Of a stretch of DNA of 64,000 nt, positions 22,834 through 36,815 are shown piece after piece (the first letter of the stretch is position 1; every line of letters begins with the position of its first letter). The stretch spans positions 21,339,425-21,403,424 of the forward strand of contig CM075771.1 in the NCBI GenBank assembly GCA_037974665.1, read 5' to 3'. Both the position numbers and the translations under genes were made by a program. The notes under the pieces were generated by a model. It worked only from the letters and a program-made list of their open reading frames with translations, was not told the origin of the DNA and searched no databases. The stretch is from Ehretia macrophylla (lineage: Eukaryota; Streptophyta; Magnoliopsida; Boraginales; Ehretiaceae).

Positions 22834-25800
22834 CCGTTCTATAGTAGTTTTATCTCCCGCAGTGATTTAGTTTCAACATGGTTTTGACCTCCTTTCAAAC
22901 CAAAAAATAAAATAGGTGCAAAGGGTGTCTTTAAAGTCAAGAAGGGTAATGATGTCATTTAACTAAAATTGCTTTGATAGAAAAAAGGAATATTTTGTTT
23001 AACATTGTCGTTGGCCTTCAAAAATAGGTGGGGGCGTGGGGCAGTAAAGTAAAAAGTCAAACAACATGGGATGAAGCAGGAAAATAATAAGCTGAATTTA
23101 TACAAATGGAGTATCATTTTTTATTATTATTATTAATCTTAGAGTATCCAATAATAAATAATAAATGCACTACTCACGATTCTTGTGTTCCAACACCACC
23201 GACGACGGCGACGCCACCGATTGTGTTGCACAATAAAATCCCTCCTCACAGAAAACCACACAGACAAAACCTGTTTCGAATATCATCAATTCGAAGCAAG
23301 TGATCTCTAATTCTAATATATAATCTTTCTTGGAACTCTTAATCTGTACCTTACGGTAATTTATGTAATCCACCTTGTGTAAAACCATTATAACTTTGAC
23401 TTTAGCCTTGTTTCTGACTTGTAATATTTTATCAATTAATTACTATCGTCTTGTGTGCATTCCATTTTCTACTGCATGTTCTCTCATCTACTAGGGATTT
23501 GCAAACGTCCACGTCATTTTTGTTTCGTTATCGTGCATATCAATCAACCATTATAGACTAATATGTGAATAGTACACATGTACATATTTTTTTATATTAT
23601 TATTAGAACAGCTCTATCGGAACTTCGTTCGACTCACACAAAAAGTATTTATTCTCGACACACATGATTTCGTTCGAAAAAAGTATAATTTAAATTCGTT
23701 TGACACAAAATTTATCAAGTCTAAAGTCTGAAAAGATAATTTTTGAATCAACTAATCTAGAAACATGAATAAATCTCTCACGTACATATCAAGCGCTCTA
23801 TCACTAAATTAACACCTTGATGCCCATATAATTTTTTTTTTCCTTTTTTGGGTACAGTAGCGGCTTAAACCGTAGTTTGAACTTAAAACATCGGATTACA
23901 ACAGGTCATTATTTAACCTTCCACCGATTATTAGGTATCATAATCAAAATATTTAGCCAAAACCAGAAGATGCTTTGAAATTCGAGTATGAGTTTTCCAT
24001 AATAATTTACTCGCCCCTTTTTTCTTTTGATTCAAACGAGGTTTAAATCGTACAATATATATATTAAATTATGTCATCTACAATAATAATTTACTTGCTA
24101 TTTTTTTTTTTCAAAAAAAATCTAAACCACACAAATTATATTATTTATAAAATTTAATTTCGAAATCTTTTACACTCATTACGAGAAGCATCCGTAACTG
24201 CGGAGCACCAACAGGAAAGAAAGAACAAAGAAAATATATATATATATGCAGGAAAGGGAAATATGCATTGAGTACATGCATGGAAAGATACTCTGCTGGA
24301 CACCATAAATGTCCATTGAAAACTATGGCCGTAATTTAATAACCTTTGCTCCAGTCTGTCGGATAAGAAATTAAGTCGCTCGTAAACTGAGCTGTAAAGA
24401 GGGTCCATGGATGTTACGCAATGCCTGCCCACTTCCTGAGAAATTGTATAGTGGTAGTCATCGATACCTATGTAGCTGCTGGTGCTGCTATTCAAACTGC
24501 TTAGCATTGCGTTAACTGACCTTCATGTAAACCATGCAATTTGGTGGGCCAATAACTCCACTTGATAATACGAGTCTAATCACCACACAAACTTGTGATT
24601 AATGTTCCAACTGGTATCTGCTAACGAATGGTGCCTTTCATGACTAACGATCTTCTTAAAATATTATAATGTTATAAGAGAACTTAAATAATTTACATCA
24701 TTAATTATTTTTTCCGATGCTACGAGAGTCAACATGTGTATACAAGTTTCCATTCTGCTTAATACATTTATCCATGTTTCCAACAAATAAGAAGAATCTA
24801 TCCATGAATTATTATGCATTGAATTACGAAGATTTTCTTATTTTTCTTTTCCTTTCTTTGGGAATATTGAGCATCAATGTATGCATATAAACTTTTTCTA
24901 TTGATCAACGATATATTTTAAGTTGGAATTCTCATTTGAAGTTGTGGCTTGAATTCTAAATGGTCATTGGAAAGATTAAATGTAATTCTAATGACAAAAC
25001 TGGCCATGGCCATCATCTTTTTATAGCGGACTTCTATTCGGCAATTTAGTCATTTAGTCGTCTAACACTTTCTATTTCATAACCGCACGGTTGATCAGAA
25101 GCATTTTTCATTCTTATATTCTATCACTTGCACAGGCGTCATATATATATATATATATGCCTCGTTTTATGCAGTTATTACATTACGTAGCAGACATGGT
25201 AATTTGCAAAGCAACATCAACATTACTACAACTTGTACGGACATGTTTGACTTTGCTTCATATACAAAACATGAAATCCTGGGTTCGAATCAAGCGTATT
25301 CACATCCCACATAGAAAAAAGTAATAATGATATAAAGTGTAATTAAAATGATGCTACGGACGAGTAAAAAGGTAATAACAACAGCATCGGATTTAGGGAG
25401 ATGTCAGATGCCTAGCTTTATGGATACAGGGGCATGTGGATTATGTTCAGGTTTGCGCGTGGCATGCCTATTTGCATTTTTCATGAATTACACACATGAG
25501 TTTTGAGGGACAGAGCAATTGGAGTGGCTCAATCTATGTAGGTTTAAGGACGAGAATGATAAATGGTGTTTGCGTGCCTGCGTGCTGTGTGGGGGTTTAT
25601 GTGTGTTTATTGCATTTATGGAGTAAAATGGCCCTCATTGCACGCGGAAAAAGAGGCTGCCACAAAACAACGCCAGGTTTCAGGTATGCTCATATCTGAT
25701 CATTGGAGTGAAAGTTATCGGCAAAGTTCTTTGTTTTTCTCTCTTTTTCTTTTATTTCCTTTTTATGACCGAGAATACTGATAGAAAGTTTTTCTGACTC

Positions 25801-28800
25801 GCATAAGGGTCTAAAATTAGAGACACATGATTTTAATTAGTTAGCCATAAAGCTTATTTGTATACTAGTCTCAAAGACAAGGACAAAGCCATTCATTGGC
25901 CAACCACTAAAAAGTAAGTTGTGATTACATTTTTTAAAACATGTATATTTTTAAAGTATTTTAGGTTGAAAAATCAGTTTAACCCTAATTAGTTAAAATT
26001 ATTCATATACGAATACTAAATTGTGTGGTTTCGACCCCTACTGGATAATAATCTTGCATTTGCCCTTGCTCAAGGCCAACAAATCTCTTGGCTGATTCGA
26101 ATATGAGTAGGGAATAAGGTTTTCATCCACACTTGAAGCGTTTCATCACTAAACTAAATCTTTAAAGCTGTTATTATCACAGTTATTGAAAGTAACTGTC
26201 GAAGTTATTCTTTGGTCTATTAGAATCGACTGATGTCAGGGTATTATTGAAGATCTTGTTTGGACACTTGACTAATTCAGAGAAGAAAAATCACTAAGCA
26301 TGATTAATTAGCATGCCAACAATGAATATAAGTAAGCATGACTACACTACACTACACATATGCATGGGGATCTCATCCACCTTTGAAAGTCAAATTGGTT
26401 GTTTCTGTTTTCATTTCTTCCAACCATGTGGGTAACAAGGCCTGCTAATGAATGTCATAAAAATTAGACCAGCTGCTAATGTTTACTTTGAATGTATTAT
26501 ATATTTCGAACACAAGGAATGTTATATCACACTGTCTTTTTTTGCATGGCAACATTCTCGTATACAACTGCTTTCATATATTGCAATTCATACCACGAAC
26601 CTTAATTATGTACAACTGCACCGACACAAACATGAAATTAATTAAGTTGATAATGCCTATGGCCTTAATGCTAAATGCTATGCTTTGAATTTTTTTCTCT
26701 AGCAATTCTCACCTAGATAGAGCATATATAGCAAGTAGATGTCAATTGGTTAAATTTAAGTATCATTTGAAAGGGACTGATGATGTCTTAGTCTAGTAGT
26801 CAAAATGGAGGAAAAAAAATCGAGGGTTTTTTTTTTTTTCGCTTCAAATGAGATTGTAGTCGTGTGATTACAAAATCATTCGAAATTTTGAAAATATGAG
26901 AACTCAACTTCAACTCTTCGCACCAAGAGAGTATCCGTCCAATCTATATTAATATTATTTCCCAATATATATTGGTATTCGTGTAATTATTGATAGTTAT
27001 ATATTGAAATTTGTATGAATTTTCTCCCACCGTGTAAAAAAGTTATATAAATTATTTTTTTTCTGTCAAAGAATTTATTTTGTGTAGGATTACGTTGGAT
27101 CCAACTTAAGACTACAAATCTCGTGGGATAGCGTCGCATCCTAACGCATGCTCCAGGTCTTTGCTTCAAGGAGCAAACAATGTTTGTGATAGGATGTAAT
27201 AAGTTCGAATTTGAAATCTTTGATAATAGCAAATTACTATTCAACCACTCCAACCATTGTAGGGCAAATCATAGTTTCTCTTCAAAAAAAGAAATATGAA
27301 AATCAATTTGCTCCTAGCAAATCAATTTTATTCAACATGTAAATTACGAAAGGATCAGGTGACCTTAATTAATTTTATCCTCTCTGCTGCATGTGCGATG
27401 ATCATCAGACAAGAATATCTTAATCAAGCCTCAACAAGCAACCGTTAATTAACTGCACGATTAATTAATATACGACTAATATAAATCAAGGCCGCATATA
27501 TATCAGCATATGCTGTTTCTATAAGTTAAATATTATATATTTTTTTATGTATAGTCTTCTAATGTGGGAGTCACTAGAGATTTGTCATACCATACTAGTT
27601 TAATACGTTTATTGCATCATAATTACAGTACTAATTATGTGGGTAACATGCGCAGCTAGCTTAATTTCGTTTTGAGTTGGCATTAATTATTAAGATCTAC
27701 ATAAGTGTGTACTTGAGATATATGATTGCAATTATTATGTAACAGGATCGTTATACTTCACATGATTCTGAGCTTTGAAGCCTCTAACGGCTCACTGATT
27801 TTTTTTTTTTTTTTTTTCATTTTTTCTTTGCCAATAGTCCGACTTTTCATTATATTAGCTTGAAATTCTAAGATTTGATCTGGTCTTACATAATCATGTT
27901 GTGTTACAGTACAATTATTACAATCACATATAGATCTAAAAGTAAGTCTGTGTTTTTTTTTAAACCTCACACATAATAAGTGTTTCATATATCGAATTAC
28001 CCTATTGTAGGTATTAAATTTCTCAAAACCCTACATTATTGCAGCATAAAAAGAAATGATACTTTTGTAAGAAAAAGAGAAGATAAAAAGTAAAAAAGTG
28101 AAAGGAAATAGGAAGGATGTACTAATTACACGCATTAGGGCATTTCTAGAGTTGTTGCCAACTATAAATTTAAGTAGATTATTAATTCACTCTCTATTTA
28201 TAAATTTATGATCTTCTCTTTTTTGTTTGTTTTTTTCCATGGAAAGAAAAATAGATAAAAGGAAGCAGATCTTGATTCTCCCGGATGAAATGGAAAAATA
28301 TTAATTCAGAGATATGAGTTGCAATCAATCTTTCAATGTCTATACCTGCTACCATGACCTTTGTTGATGATGAAAAGTTTTTGGCAAATGCCGTGGAACT
28401 TTTGTTTTATGCGGGCGTTACTAGTCCTACCATGTGTAGGTCTTGACATAAAATCTACCAAAACCTATCGATCTTGTCTACTCTCTTATTCACCTTTGAG
28501 AATCCATTTTGGACTTTGTGGTCAAACAATTAGGGGACTTTGTCAAAGTATGGGGGATTGAAACTTATTTTCGGGGGACCCACAAATTTTAGGCACAAAC
28601 CCACAAAAGGGTCCCATTTGGATACGGAAGATAAGGGACAAGTTTTTGAGTAAATACTTTCCAACCTGTCACCTTAGCCTAAGATGGCTATGGTGTAAGC
28701 CCATCTTTAATCCTTTTAGGACCCATTTCTACTATACTTGTAGACTAAATTATAAACGTTACCTTCAGTCACTGGCGATTCTACTTTAGGATTTGTGAAG

Positions 28801-29455
28801 TTACATTATTCACCACCGATGTTTCAAAATATTTTAAAATATTTAAGTTTTTACTATGTACAAATTTTTTCTTCACAAATTCACAAAATTCGGTCAGTAA
28901 AGCCACTTATCCGTTGGTGGATCTCTTAATAAGGGGCAAGTGGCATTAGCTCCACTAGATATAAAACATTTATATGTATCTTTAATCAAAATAAATGAAT
29001 GAATTAATTAATTCCATGAAAATAATTATTATTGGTATAATTGTTAAATTATATGTAATAACTCCCTTTGACAAAATTCTTCATCCGCCTCTATACTTAT
29101 TTGAAACATCTTAAATTCGTTCCTACCTTCAAACGCAAACATCACGGAGCAATAGTGTTACAGCCACAAGTGATTTTCAATAATTGTTGAATGGCAATTC
29201 TAGTGTAGCATTTTCGTACATTGTCAAACATTAATTGTTATTTGGTGACCTCAGATGATCGATCATAGTAGATAGATAAAGAGGATGCAGTGGGAGGTTG
29301 AGGTTTTGATTGGAAGCGTCGAAGACAGACATTCGAAGGGGTCCCTCAAGCATGTTCATGCTTCCCATCCTTTGACACAAGACAGTTGCCTAATAGATCC
29401 TCCTCACCCTCAAATCACAAAAATCTATTTGGGCCTCTCTCGTCTACTTCAACTT
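22834..29455. other. Intergenic region, no gene seen
   Basis: AT-rich with scattered A/T runs, including one at 27800-27818, and an (AT)n tract near 25141-25158. A T-rich start at about 23838 followed by GGTACAGTA resembles the segment near 18530 and could be a minus-strand SINE tail. A 117-codon minus-strand frame (24154-24507) was judged non-coding. Confidence 0.4.
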
Positions 29456-29458
29456 TAA

Positions 29459-29932
29459 GGGTGTGTTTGGATTGAGGGGGAGGAGGTTTAGTAAAGAAGA
29501 AGAAGTGAGAGTATCATAAAGGAAATGAATGGAGAAGATCAAATCATGTTTGGATTGAAAAATTTTATAAAGGAGAGTATCATAAAGGATTATGAGTATT
29601 TTTTGTTTAGATTAGAAAGAAGATGGAAGGGAGGGATAAATTTTATGTGTATAATAACTTTTATACCCTTTTTTAATTTCATATTAATTTTTTATGATTT
29701 GATGAGGAAAAAAAAAAAAAGACAACAATGTCATTATAATAAATAGTATTTTAGCCTCCCCTCATTTCCCCCCAAATTGGAAGGACCATATTCTGGAGAT
29801 ATGGAGGAGTGAGCTTCATCCCCTCTATACCCCTTCCCCCCATTTCCTCCCAAACCAAACAGGGTAAGGACTCAACCCCTCCCCTTACTAACTCCCCCCT
29901 TCCCCCCCCCTTTTCCCCACCCAAACACACCC
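29459..29932. mobile_element. 474-bp Tourist-like MITE
   Basis: Ends are GGGTGTGTTTGG at the left and the exact complement CCAAACACACCC at the right, flanked by TAA on both sides (29456-29458 and 29933-29935). This fits PIF/Harbinger-derived MITEs. The inner right side is unusually C-rich (29755-29925) and mirrors the G-rich left start. There is no coding capacity. Confidence 0.72.
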
Positions 29933-32900
29933 TAAAAAAAACAAAAAAAAAAAAAAAAAAGAAAAAAGAAAAAAAAAACTCTATCACATACCATGAAAGC
30001 ACTTGAAAACAAACTCACGAGGACTCGTCGTCTCCTTTTCAAGTTTTCTACAACTTTAAGTTTGGAAAAAATGGTGTTTGGTGGGACATGAAAGTTTGAA
30101 GAAAAGTGATGCTTGATATAGGGCATTGGAAACAAATGAGATTGTATTTGTTGGCTGAGAAGGTTGGTTAGGTAGCTGACTTTGATCTCATTTACAAGCT
30201 AATTAGCCAAAAAAAGGAAAAAAGAAAGGGTGCAAAATCATCTTGAGATTAAATATATTGAGGTTAACCGTTAACGAGCTAAAATGGAAATAATTATACC
30301 TAATCTCATAGCCCATTTGAGTGTATCATGAGGGAAGTAAGGAGGTCAACTGCTTTCAAATATATATACAACATGAATTTTGACAATATAATTGGTCTCT
30401 TATGTCAATGGAATGAATCATGGCTAGAGATTTCTTATAAAAACACTAGCCCTTATATTAGGATTTACAAACCAAGAGATAGTCTCAAGTAGATAGTTTA
30501 TATGGGACGTAGGACTTTGAAAAGGTAGCAGAGGTGTGCAAAGTTTTTTCGGACCTGACGTCTTCTTTAAAAATATCTTACGAGTTTTGAGGATTATAGC
30601 AGCATAAGATGTTGATCTCTCCCAAAATTGGAGTTGAGTTCATCTAAACCTTTTACAGAAATGCATCAACTAGTAGAAATTTGAATCCAAATAAAAAAAG
30701 ATTAGAAAGGTTTTTGTTTTTCAATGTTAATATCTCAAGACCATCTAGAACTTAGTTTAATTAGCACGTATATTAGAAAATCTAATTCTCCCATATAAGA
30801 AAATAATGAACTTCAAGAGCAGTATATAAAAGATTATTTTACCTAACTACTAATTGATTTTAATATGAAACGTATCGTTTTTTATAATTATATTAGAGCT
30901 GAACTTTGACCCTAACATGCAACTATTCCAAATCCAACAATTACTCCTTCTATCGCATATATAATATGTTGAAAAATTTCAATTAGTACAAATAAATTTT
31001 AAGACAGAACTCCGGTTTGCTTATTAACGTAAAATAAATCCTTTAGGACATCATTTAAGTTACAAACCAAAAATAGAAATAAACACAAATTGGAATTTAT
31101 TAACCTCTTTTAGCCCAAACCAAGGACTGAATGGGCTTACTTATTCTCAACATGGCTACACCACACTATACCGAGTCTAAATGACTAATGAACCACTATT
31201 CGAAGATGGCCCAGGTCGATATTTTCCCATTCCATTATAAGCCATTATGGTTTTTATGTATTAGTATTGTCGCTTCAAGCAATCAGAGCCATGGAATTTG
31301 TAAGAATCTTTTGACTTGGATATAACTTTGATAAGTTTTTGCTATCGAAAGTTGTCAGAAATAAATGAAGTTTTTTCGACGCTTTAAAAATATCTTTATT
31401 TAGGGATGGGGTACGCAATCATTGAGAAACACTTTAACTAATAAAGCATAGAGGTTAGAAATTCTTGAAAAGAGAAGAAGAAATAGTGGAAAAAAAAAAG
31501 TCTACTTCGTGTCTTTACAAGTTAGGAATAAATAAATTCTTGACTAGATTTAAACCATAATTATACTTCCAATCTCACACTTCAGAATTATGAAAACAGT
31601 AGTAACTAATAAGGTTTGTATAGGAATCTTTAAATGACTTTCTTTATCGTATCCTCCTAGGTTAGCAAAGCTTCTATTCTATGTACATATAGCTCCACCT
31701 CCCCAAACGCAACAAAATAAAAATAGTAACGAATTGTTTGGAGAAAAAGAAAAGAGAAAGGGAAAGTATAATACTTTTTAACTTTTCACGTGCAAGCTTA
31801 AAGCTTCTTTTTGCTTTGCTTTCCGTCTAGCTTTCAGCACATTTTGGACTTTCAATCACATTTTCTTTTCTTTTCTTAGAGGGACCTTTGCATTGCATGA
31901 TGGCAGAAAATACTTAAAAAGGTTAGCCAGAGCATCATCAGCTAACATATGGCGTAGGATAAATTTGGAGGGTAATAGGTGGCAAAATATTTAGATAATT
32001 TTATCGTGATTGTATAAATAGTTTATTATTATTGAATTTTTTCTTACAATATTATAACGTTATATAGGAATTCAAGTCCTCAAATTTATTAGTTTATCAA
32101 TAATGAAATTCACCCTATAGCCATTGGTAAATAAGATTGGGTTTCGACGTAGAATATTAAAGGAACTACCATAATGAACAAGAAAGCATATCAATGGCAT
32201 TTGCTAAGATGCTACCAAGATTTTACCCTAGTTAGGTAATAAGTACAAACTTAGTCCTGCTTTTGTATAGTTATTTTGTTTTAGATTCCTCTCGTTATAG
32301 TAAATTATAGCTTCAATTAGCACTTTGAGACAGAGATTACCGACATCAATAATAAAAATTCCTTCGTAATGTTATTACATTACCATTACTTTCACATAAG
32401 GTTTCAAACTATTGTCAAGTAGTGCTCAATGGCCTACAAGAATACAAGGGATTACTTTAGATGGTGGATGTACATGTGCAAAAATTAGCCTAAATGGAGA
32501 CAAATGATACCCGATCTTGCACCCCTCTATCACTTGTCTCCATAGAAATCTGAGAGTGGAGTGTCGCCTGTGGCCTAATGGAAAAGTCGTTTTCTTGTTT
32601 CACGTAACTTCGTTTCGTGCATCGTTTAAAAACTATATGACTTTATTGTCAATGTGTCAAGCATTCCTCAAACTTGGTTTCTTTTTCTCTTTTGTCGTTT
32701 TCGTCATGGAAAGACTTTTTTTTTTTTTTTTTTGTTGTTGTTGTTGTTGTAAGCACGAATGGATTGTCAAGATTGTGGCAGACATTATGAAATCCACACG
32801 AAAACTATAATGGAAGTTCTTATCTTACATGGAAAAAAAAAAAAGATTCCGAGCAAGGTCAACAAAGATTTTCTTAGTGGATTCTCATCCTACGACTTCA

Positions 32901-33890
32901 TTTTGTCTAGTAGACAAAATCTTGGGTTGCAATTTAAGAGTCCAAAACTTGATTTGCTGTCATTCAAGTTAGTTGCCTTCCTTGATCACCACTAGTAGTC
33001 AAAAGAGAACTGGTATTTCAGCATTGTGTCACGGGCTAAATATTTTTCCGTGTTTGAATATTTTGTTAAAAAATTTCAAATTGCACTGATCACACGTATC
33101 AATTACAAATATTTTATTTCAAGCATGGCACAATTTCTCTGCCTATTTATATAGGTTGTCATGCTTGTCAATCAAGAGAGGTAAGGTTGTTCCGCGCTTG
33201 GTGTTCGAAGATTGGGCAAGGGCGTTTTATTAGCACATTCACGGTTTAAGCATGGCCAACATATAGATACTAGATCGAGCTGGATAATTTGATAATATTA
33301 GACTCATAACAATCTCAAATTTTGTACTGCATCAAATGGCGAAATTATATCATATGTGCCACAATGATACATAAGATAGTTTAGTTAAATATGAAAACTT
33401 CCATTTCCAGTTCTATAGATAAGCATGAATCTAACTTCGTAGTTGGGCTTGATTAGGTAGTTGGGCTATTGTTGGACGTTGCTTTACATGGGTCAAGAAT
33501 CACGATTTTCTAAAACTGAGATTTTGAATGTGATAAGCTTGAAACTGGCCCAACTCAATTGGATATCGTGAGAACAAAGTCTCAATAGGAGTTTCAGTTG
33601 AGAAACCCAATTGGCATCTAAATTTTGTGGGCTTTTTGATGTCATCCACAAATTACCTTCTTATTTTATGGTATCAATTTGTTCTTTCTTTACTTTTTTT
33701 TCAATTGTTTTTTTTTTTTTTGGTTTAAAAGGAGGCAATAGCCGGATATTTTAAATGTCTAACAACCCGGGAGGACACTTTCCCTTATCTATTCATCTCC
33801 AATAGAGTCATCAGCTCCAGGAACAATAGTTGTTTCAAGTGTTATGGTCAGAAAGATATGCTAATTTTCTGACTACTAGTTTCTTATTTT

Positions 33891-33892
<2 letters not shown>

Positions 33893-33931
<39 letters not shown>
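33893..33931. repeat. (TA)n microsatellite
   Basis: About nineteen uninterrupted TA units. Confidence 0.95.
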
Positions 33932-33933
<2 letters not shown>

Positions 33934-36724
33934 AAGTATTGAGTACTCATGAGTTATTAGGGGTTTTAAACAAGCTTGTTAATTTGAGTCAAGCTTGATC
34001 CTTTTTCTAATTTGATGTTCATGTTCGACTTATTTCTCTACATTTACTTTTAAGCAGTTTGGTTTATCTTGTGATTACTATGATCTCAAATTCAAATCAA
34101 GGTTGGAGTACTAATTTTCAAACTGGTCTCTGACGGGGTTTGCACACATTGTGTCGGCGTTCTTTTGCTTCGAACTGTTAGGGTGTTTGGACTTGGGCCT
34201 TTGTGTTTTGGTCCAAAAGTGTGATTTGTGCTGGTTTGGTTTTGTCTTGAAATTTTCCTTTCCCGTGTTGTGTCTACCGTTTACTCGGGCTTTGGCCTTT
34301 TCTTGCTCAGTCACTTTTGGGCTTGAGCCTGTTTGTAAATTTGGTTATTTATGCATCGTTCGACATTTATAAATGAAAAGGTCATATTACTAATCTTTTA
34401 CATGTGTATCTTGCTTTCCACCTTCGACAGTTATAAATGAAAAGGTCAAAATACAAAATTGAATAGATTGAAATTTCTTGTCAAAATGAATGTACTTACT
34501 TCGATTATTCTATCGTTTAACTACAAAATAACATTATAGTGTTTTAGTAATTCTGCTTTTTCCAAATAGTTCATTTTAATAACTCATGATGTATCACCAA
34601 GTAGGAATCTTATAGTTTGCTAACATTACCTAATCAATACTAAATCTGCATTTTTGACATGAAAAGAAAAAAAAAACAAAAGAAAATGAGAATAAAGAAT
34701 ATGTGAACATATAAAACATGCATGATATATATGTCAAAGCTTACGGTTCTAGAAAATTGAATAAAGGAATGTTCAAGCTTGGCTTGATATATAAACAAGT
34801 CCACAAATTATATTAAATTTCACTTTTATTTTCTGGAACGTAAACAAACTAAACAAATTAAAATCGAATGGATCTCAAATGAATTAATTATATTGGGTGG
34901 TTTACAGGTTTAGATATGAAAATATATACCCGTAAACATGGCCCATAAAATTCACACAGCGAGATATGAAAGCATTACAAACTCAAGTATCACAAATTAT
35001 CATTCACTTAGTCATTAGATATAAAGTCTATTGAAACTGACTTCGAGAGAATTGACTTCTTGTCTAATACGTCACTCTAGGTGTATAGTCACATGTTAGC
35101 ATATGTTATGTTATTTGAAGTGTAGACATTTTTATAACCCAGACTTTAGCTTATTGACTACTCGAATTAAAAGCTTCACTCTCCTATGTGTCATCAAATA
35201 GGAGTACTAAGATCTTAACCTTCATTAGATTAATGATTTCAAGTATTATTTGTTGAAGTAGGAAAGAAGATTGCTAATATGATTAATTAACGACCAAGTG
35301 AATGAGTCAAAATTCTCAATTAGGTCAAAGATTAAGCTTTGCGCTTGTGTATACTCAAAGAATACTAACAAATTTAAAATTGACCACAAGCTAACCTTCT
35401 TCAAATCAGCCAAATTTAGTCTTATATTACCAACTAATCAAACAATTAACACTCAAAGAGATTTTCCCACTTACCAGGGGCCATTTAAAATTTAATAACA
35501 TAACATGTTGGTCTCGACGGGTCTCAAATTCGTAAATAATATCATAACTTCAATTAATTGTAAAAGTAATCGATTATTATGCTCGCCGAGCTAATACAAG
35601 AGAAATAGTTTTAACTCAATTCTCAATAAACATTTCTATTTTTTTAAAAATCAATATCGTAAAACCCTATGCTCTTGCGCAACTCTTAATATTCATTTCC
35701 CGTATAAGAATGAACCCACAACCAATAATGTGAAAAGTTATTATGTTAACCACTTTAGCTTCACTCTCAATTGTAATAAAAATTTATAATTTCATTTAAC
35801 AAACAAATCTTATATTAGCCTCTAGGACTTTAGTTTAGTGATATGTAACTCGCTATATATATGAAAGAGATTATGAGATTGAATCTCAATGATTACAATG
35901 TACGGTCTTAAGTTTCTCTCAAAAAAACAAAAAAAAAACAGATCTTATATTATAATCCTCCTTAATTTACAAGGAAAAGGAAACGATGAAATTTCTGAAT
36001 TTAAGAGCAAGTCAAGTCATCGATCATATATATATAATCGAAAGGTGCAAATAATCAGCGTTAAGTAACAGATGGAGAAACTATTATTTTGAAGTTCTAG
36101 TTTAATTAATTTCAACAACAAGAACTTTGAGAGCACACCGAATAAGTAGGTGAGACTAAACACAATCCCATGTGACAACATGGCCAGCAATTATGCATGA
36201 GAAGAATATCTTCATTATAAGAAACATTAGGATCCAACAAAATTAACCCTTCTCACGTGTGGACTTTAATCATTCTTTTTCAAGTGTCATAACATCTTCA
36301 AGGCCTCCTGGACCACAGTATTAGTTGCACTAGTCAATCCTGCTTGCTTTTTGGCTTATCATGCATGAAGCAGTTAACAAATGCTGACTTGCAATTTGAT
36401 TCATCTCTCTCACACGCACATACATATTGTCTCGTATCGATCCTATAAAAAATATGGGTTTTTTTTTTTATAATTAATAATTTGAATTCTTTACAACAGT
36501 TAATATAGACTTAAACTTTTTGAAATAAATGATTAAGTTCAATCAATATGTTAACACACTAGTAACTAGATTTGAATCGTTACACATAGTGGCGGATTGA
36601 CATTGGTACCAACACGTGAGTTTACTCTCAAAAAGTGAGGGATAAATTCGTAATTACATATTAAAAAAAAAAGTACAATACTACACAAGCCACTGCTGTT
36701 TTGTAAAGTTAAAAAGGAAAAAAG

Positions 36725-36815
36725 GTTGCTTTTTGATCAAAAAGCAACTTAACTTTTTGATCAAAATGTATTTTTCATCAAAAAGTTAACTTTTTGATCA
36801 AAAAGTATTTTTCAT
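36725..36815. repeat. Cluster of TTTTTGATCAAAAA palindromes
   Basis: 36725-36748 is a perfect 24-base palindrome with left half GTTGCTTTTTGA. Two more copies of the CTTTTTGATCAAAA core follow within 70 bases, interleaved with ATTTTTCATCAAAAA. The cluster could form hairpins. No protein target is implied. Confidence 0.8.

Noticed and set aside
24154-24507. 117-codon minus-strand open frame (MLSSLNSSTSSYIG...)
   Set aside because: The first half looks mildly protein-like, but there is no known motif, no promoter or splice context, and the rest is low-complexity. I cannot support it as a gene.
25270-25300. GGGTTCGAATC, a polymerase III B-box match
   Set aside because: No A box at the right distance and no cloverleaf, so neither a tRNA gene nor a SINE can be supported.
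29751-30135. Overlapping frames rich in Gly or Phe around the C-rich and A-rich tracts
   Set aside because: Produced by the skewed MITE end and the adjacent A-run; no coding signal.
34111-34372. Phe/Leu/Cys-rich frame resembling LINE 3' tail translations; also 55134-55343
   Set aside because: Composition resembles LINE trailers, but no reverse transcriptase text, A-tail or target duplication could be confirmed, so no element was called.
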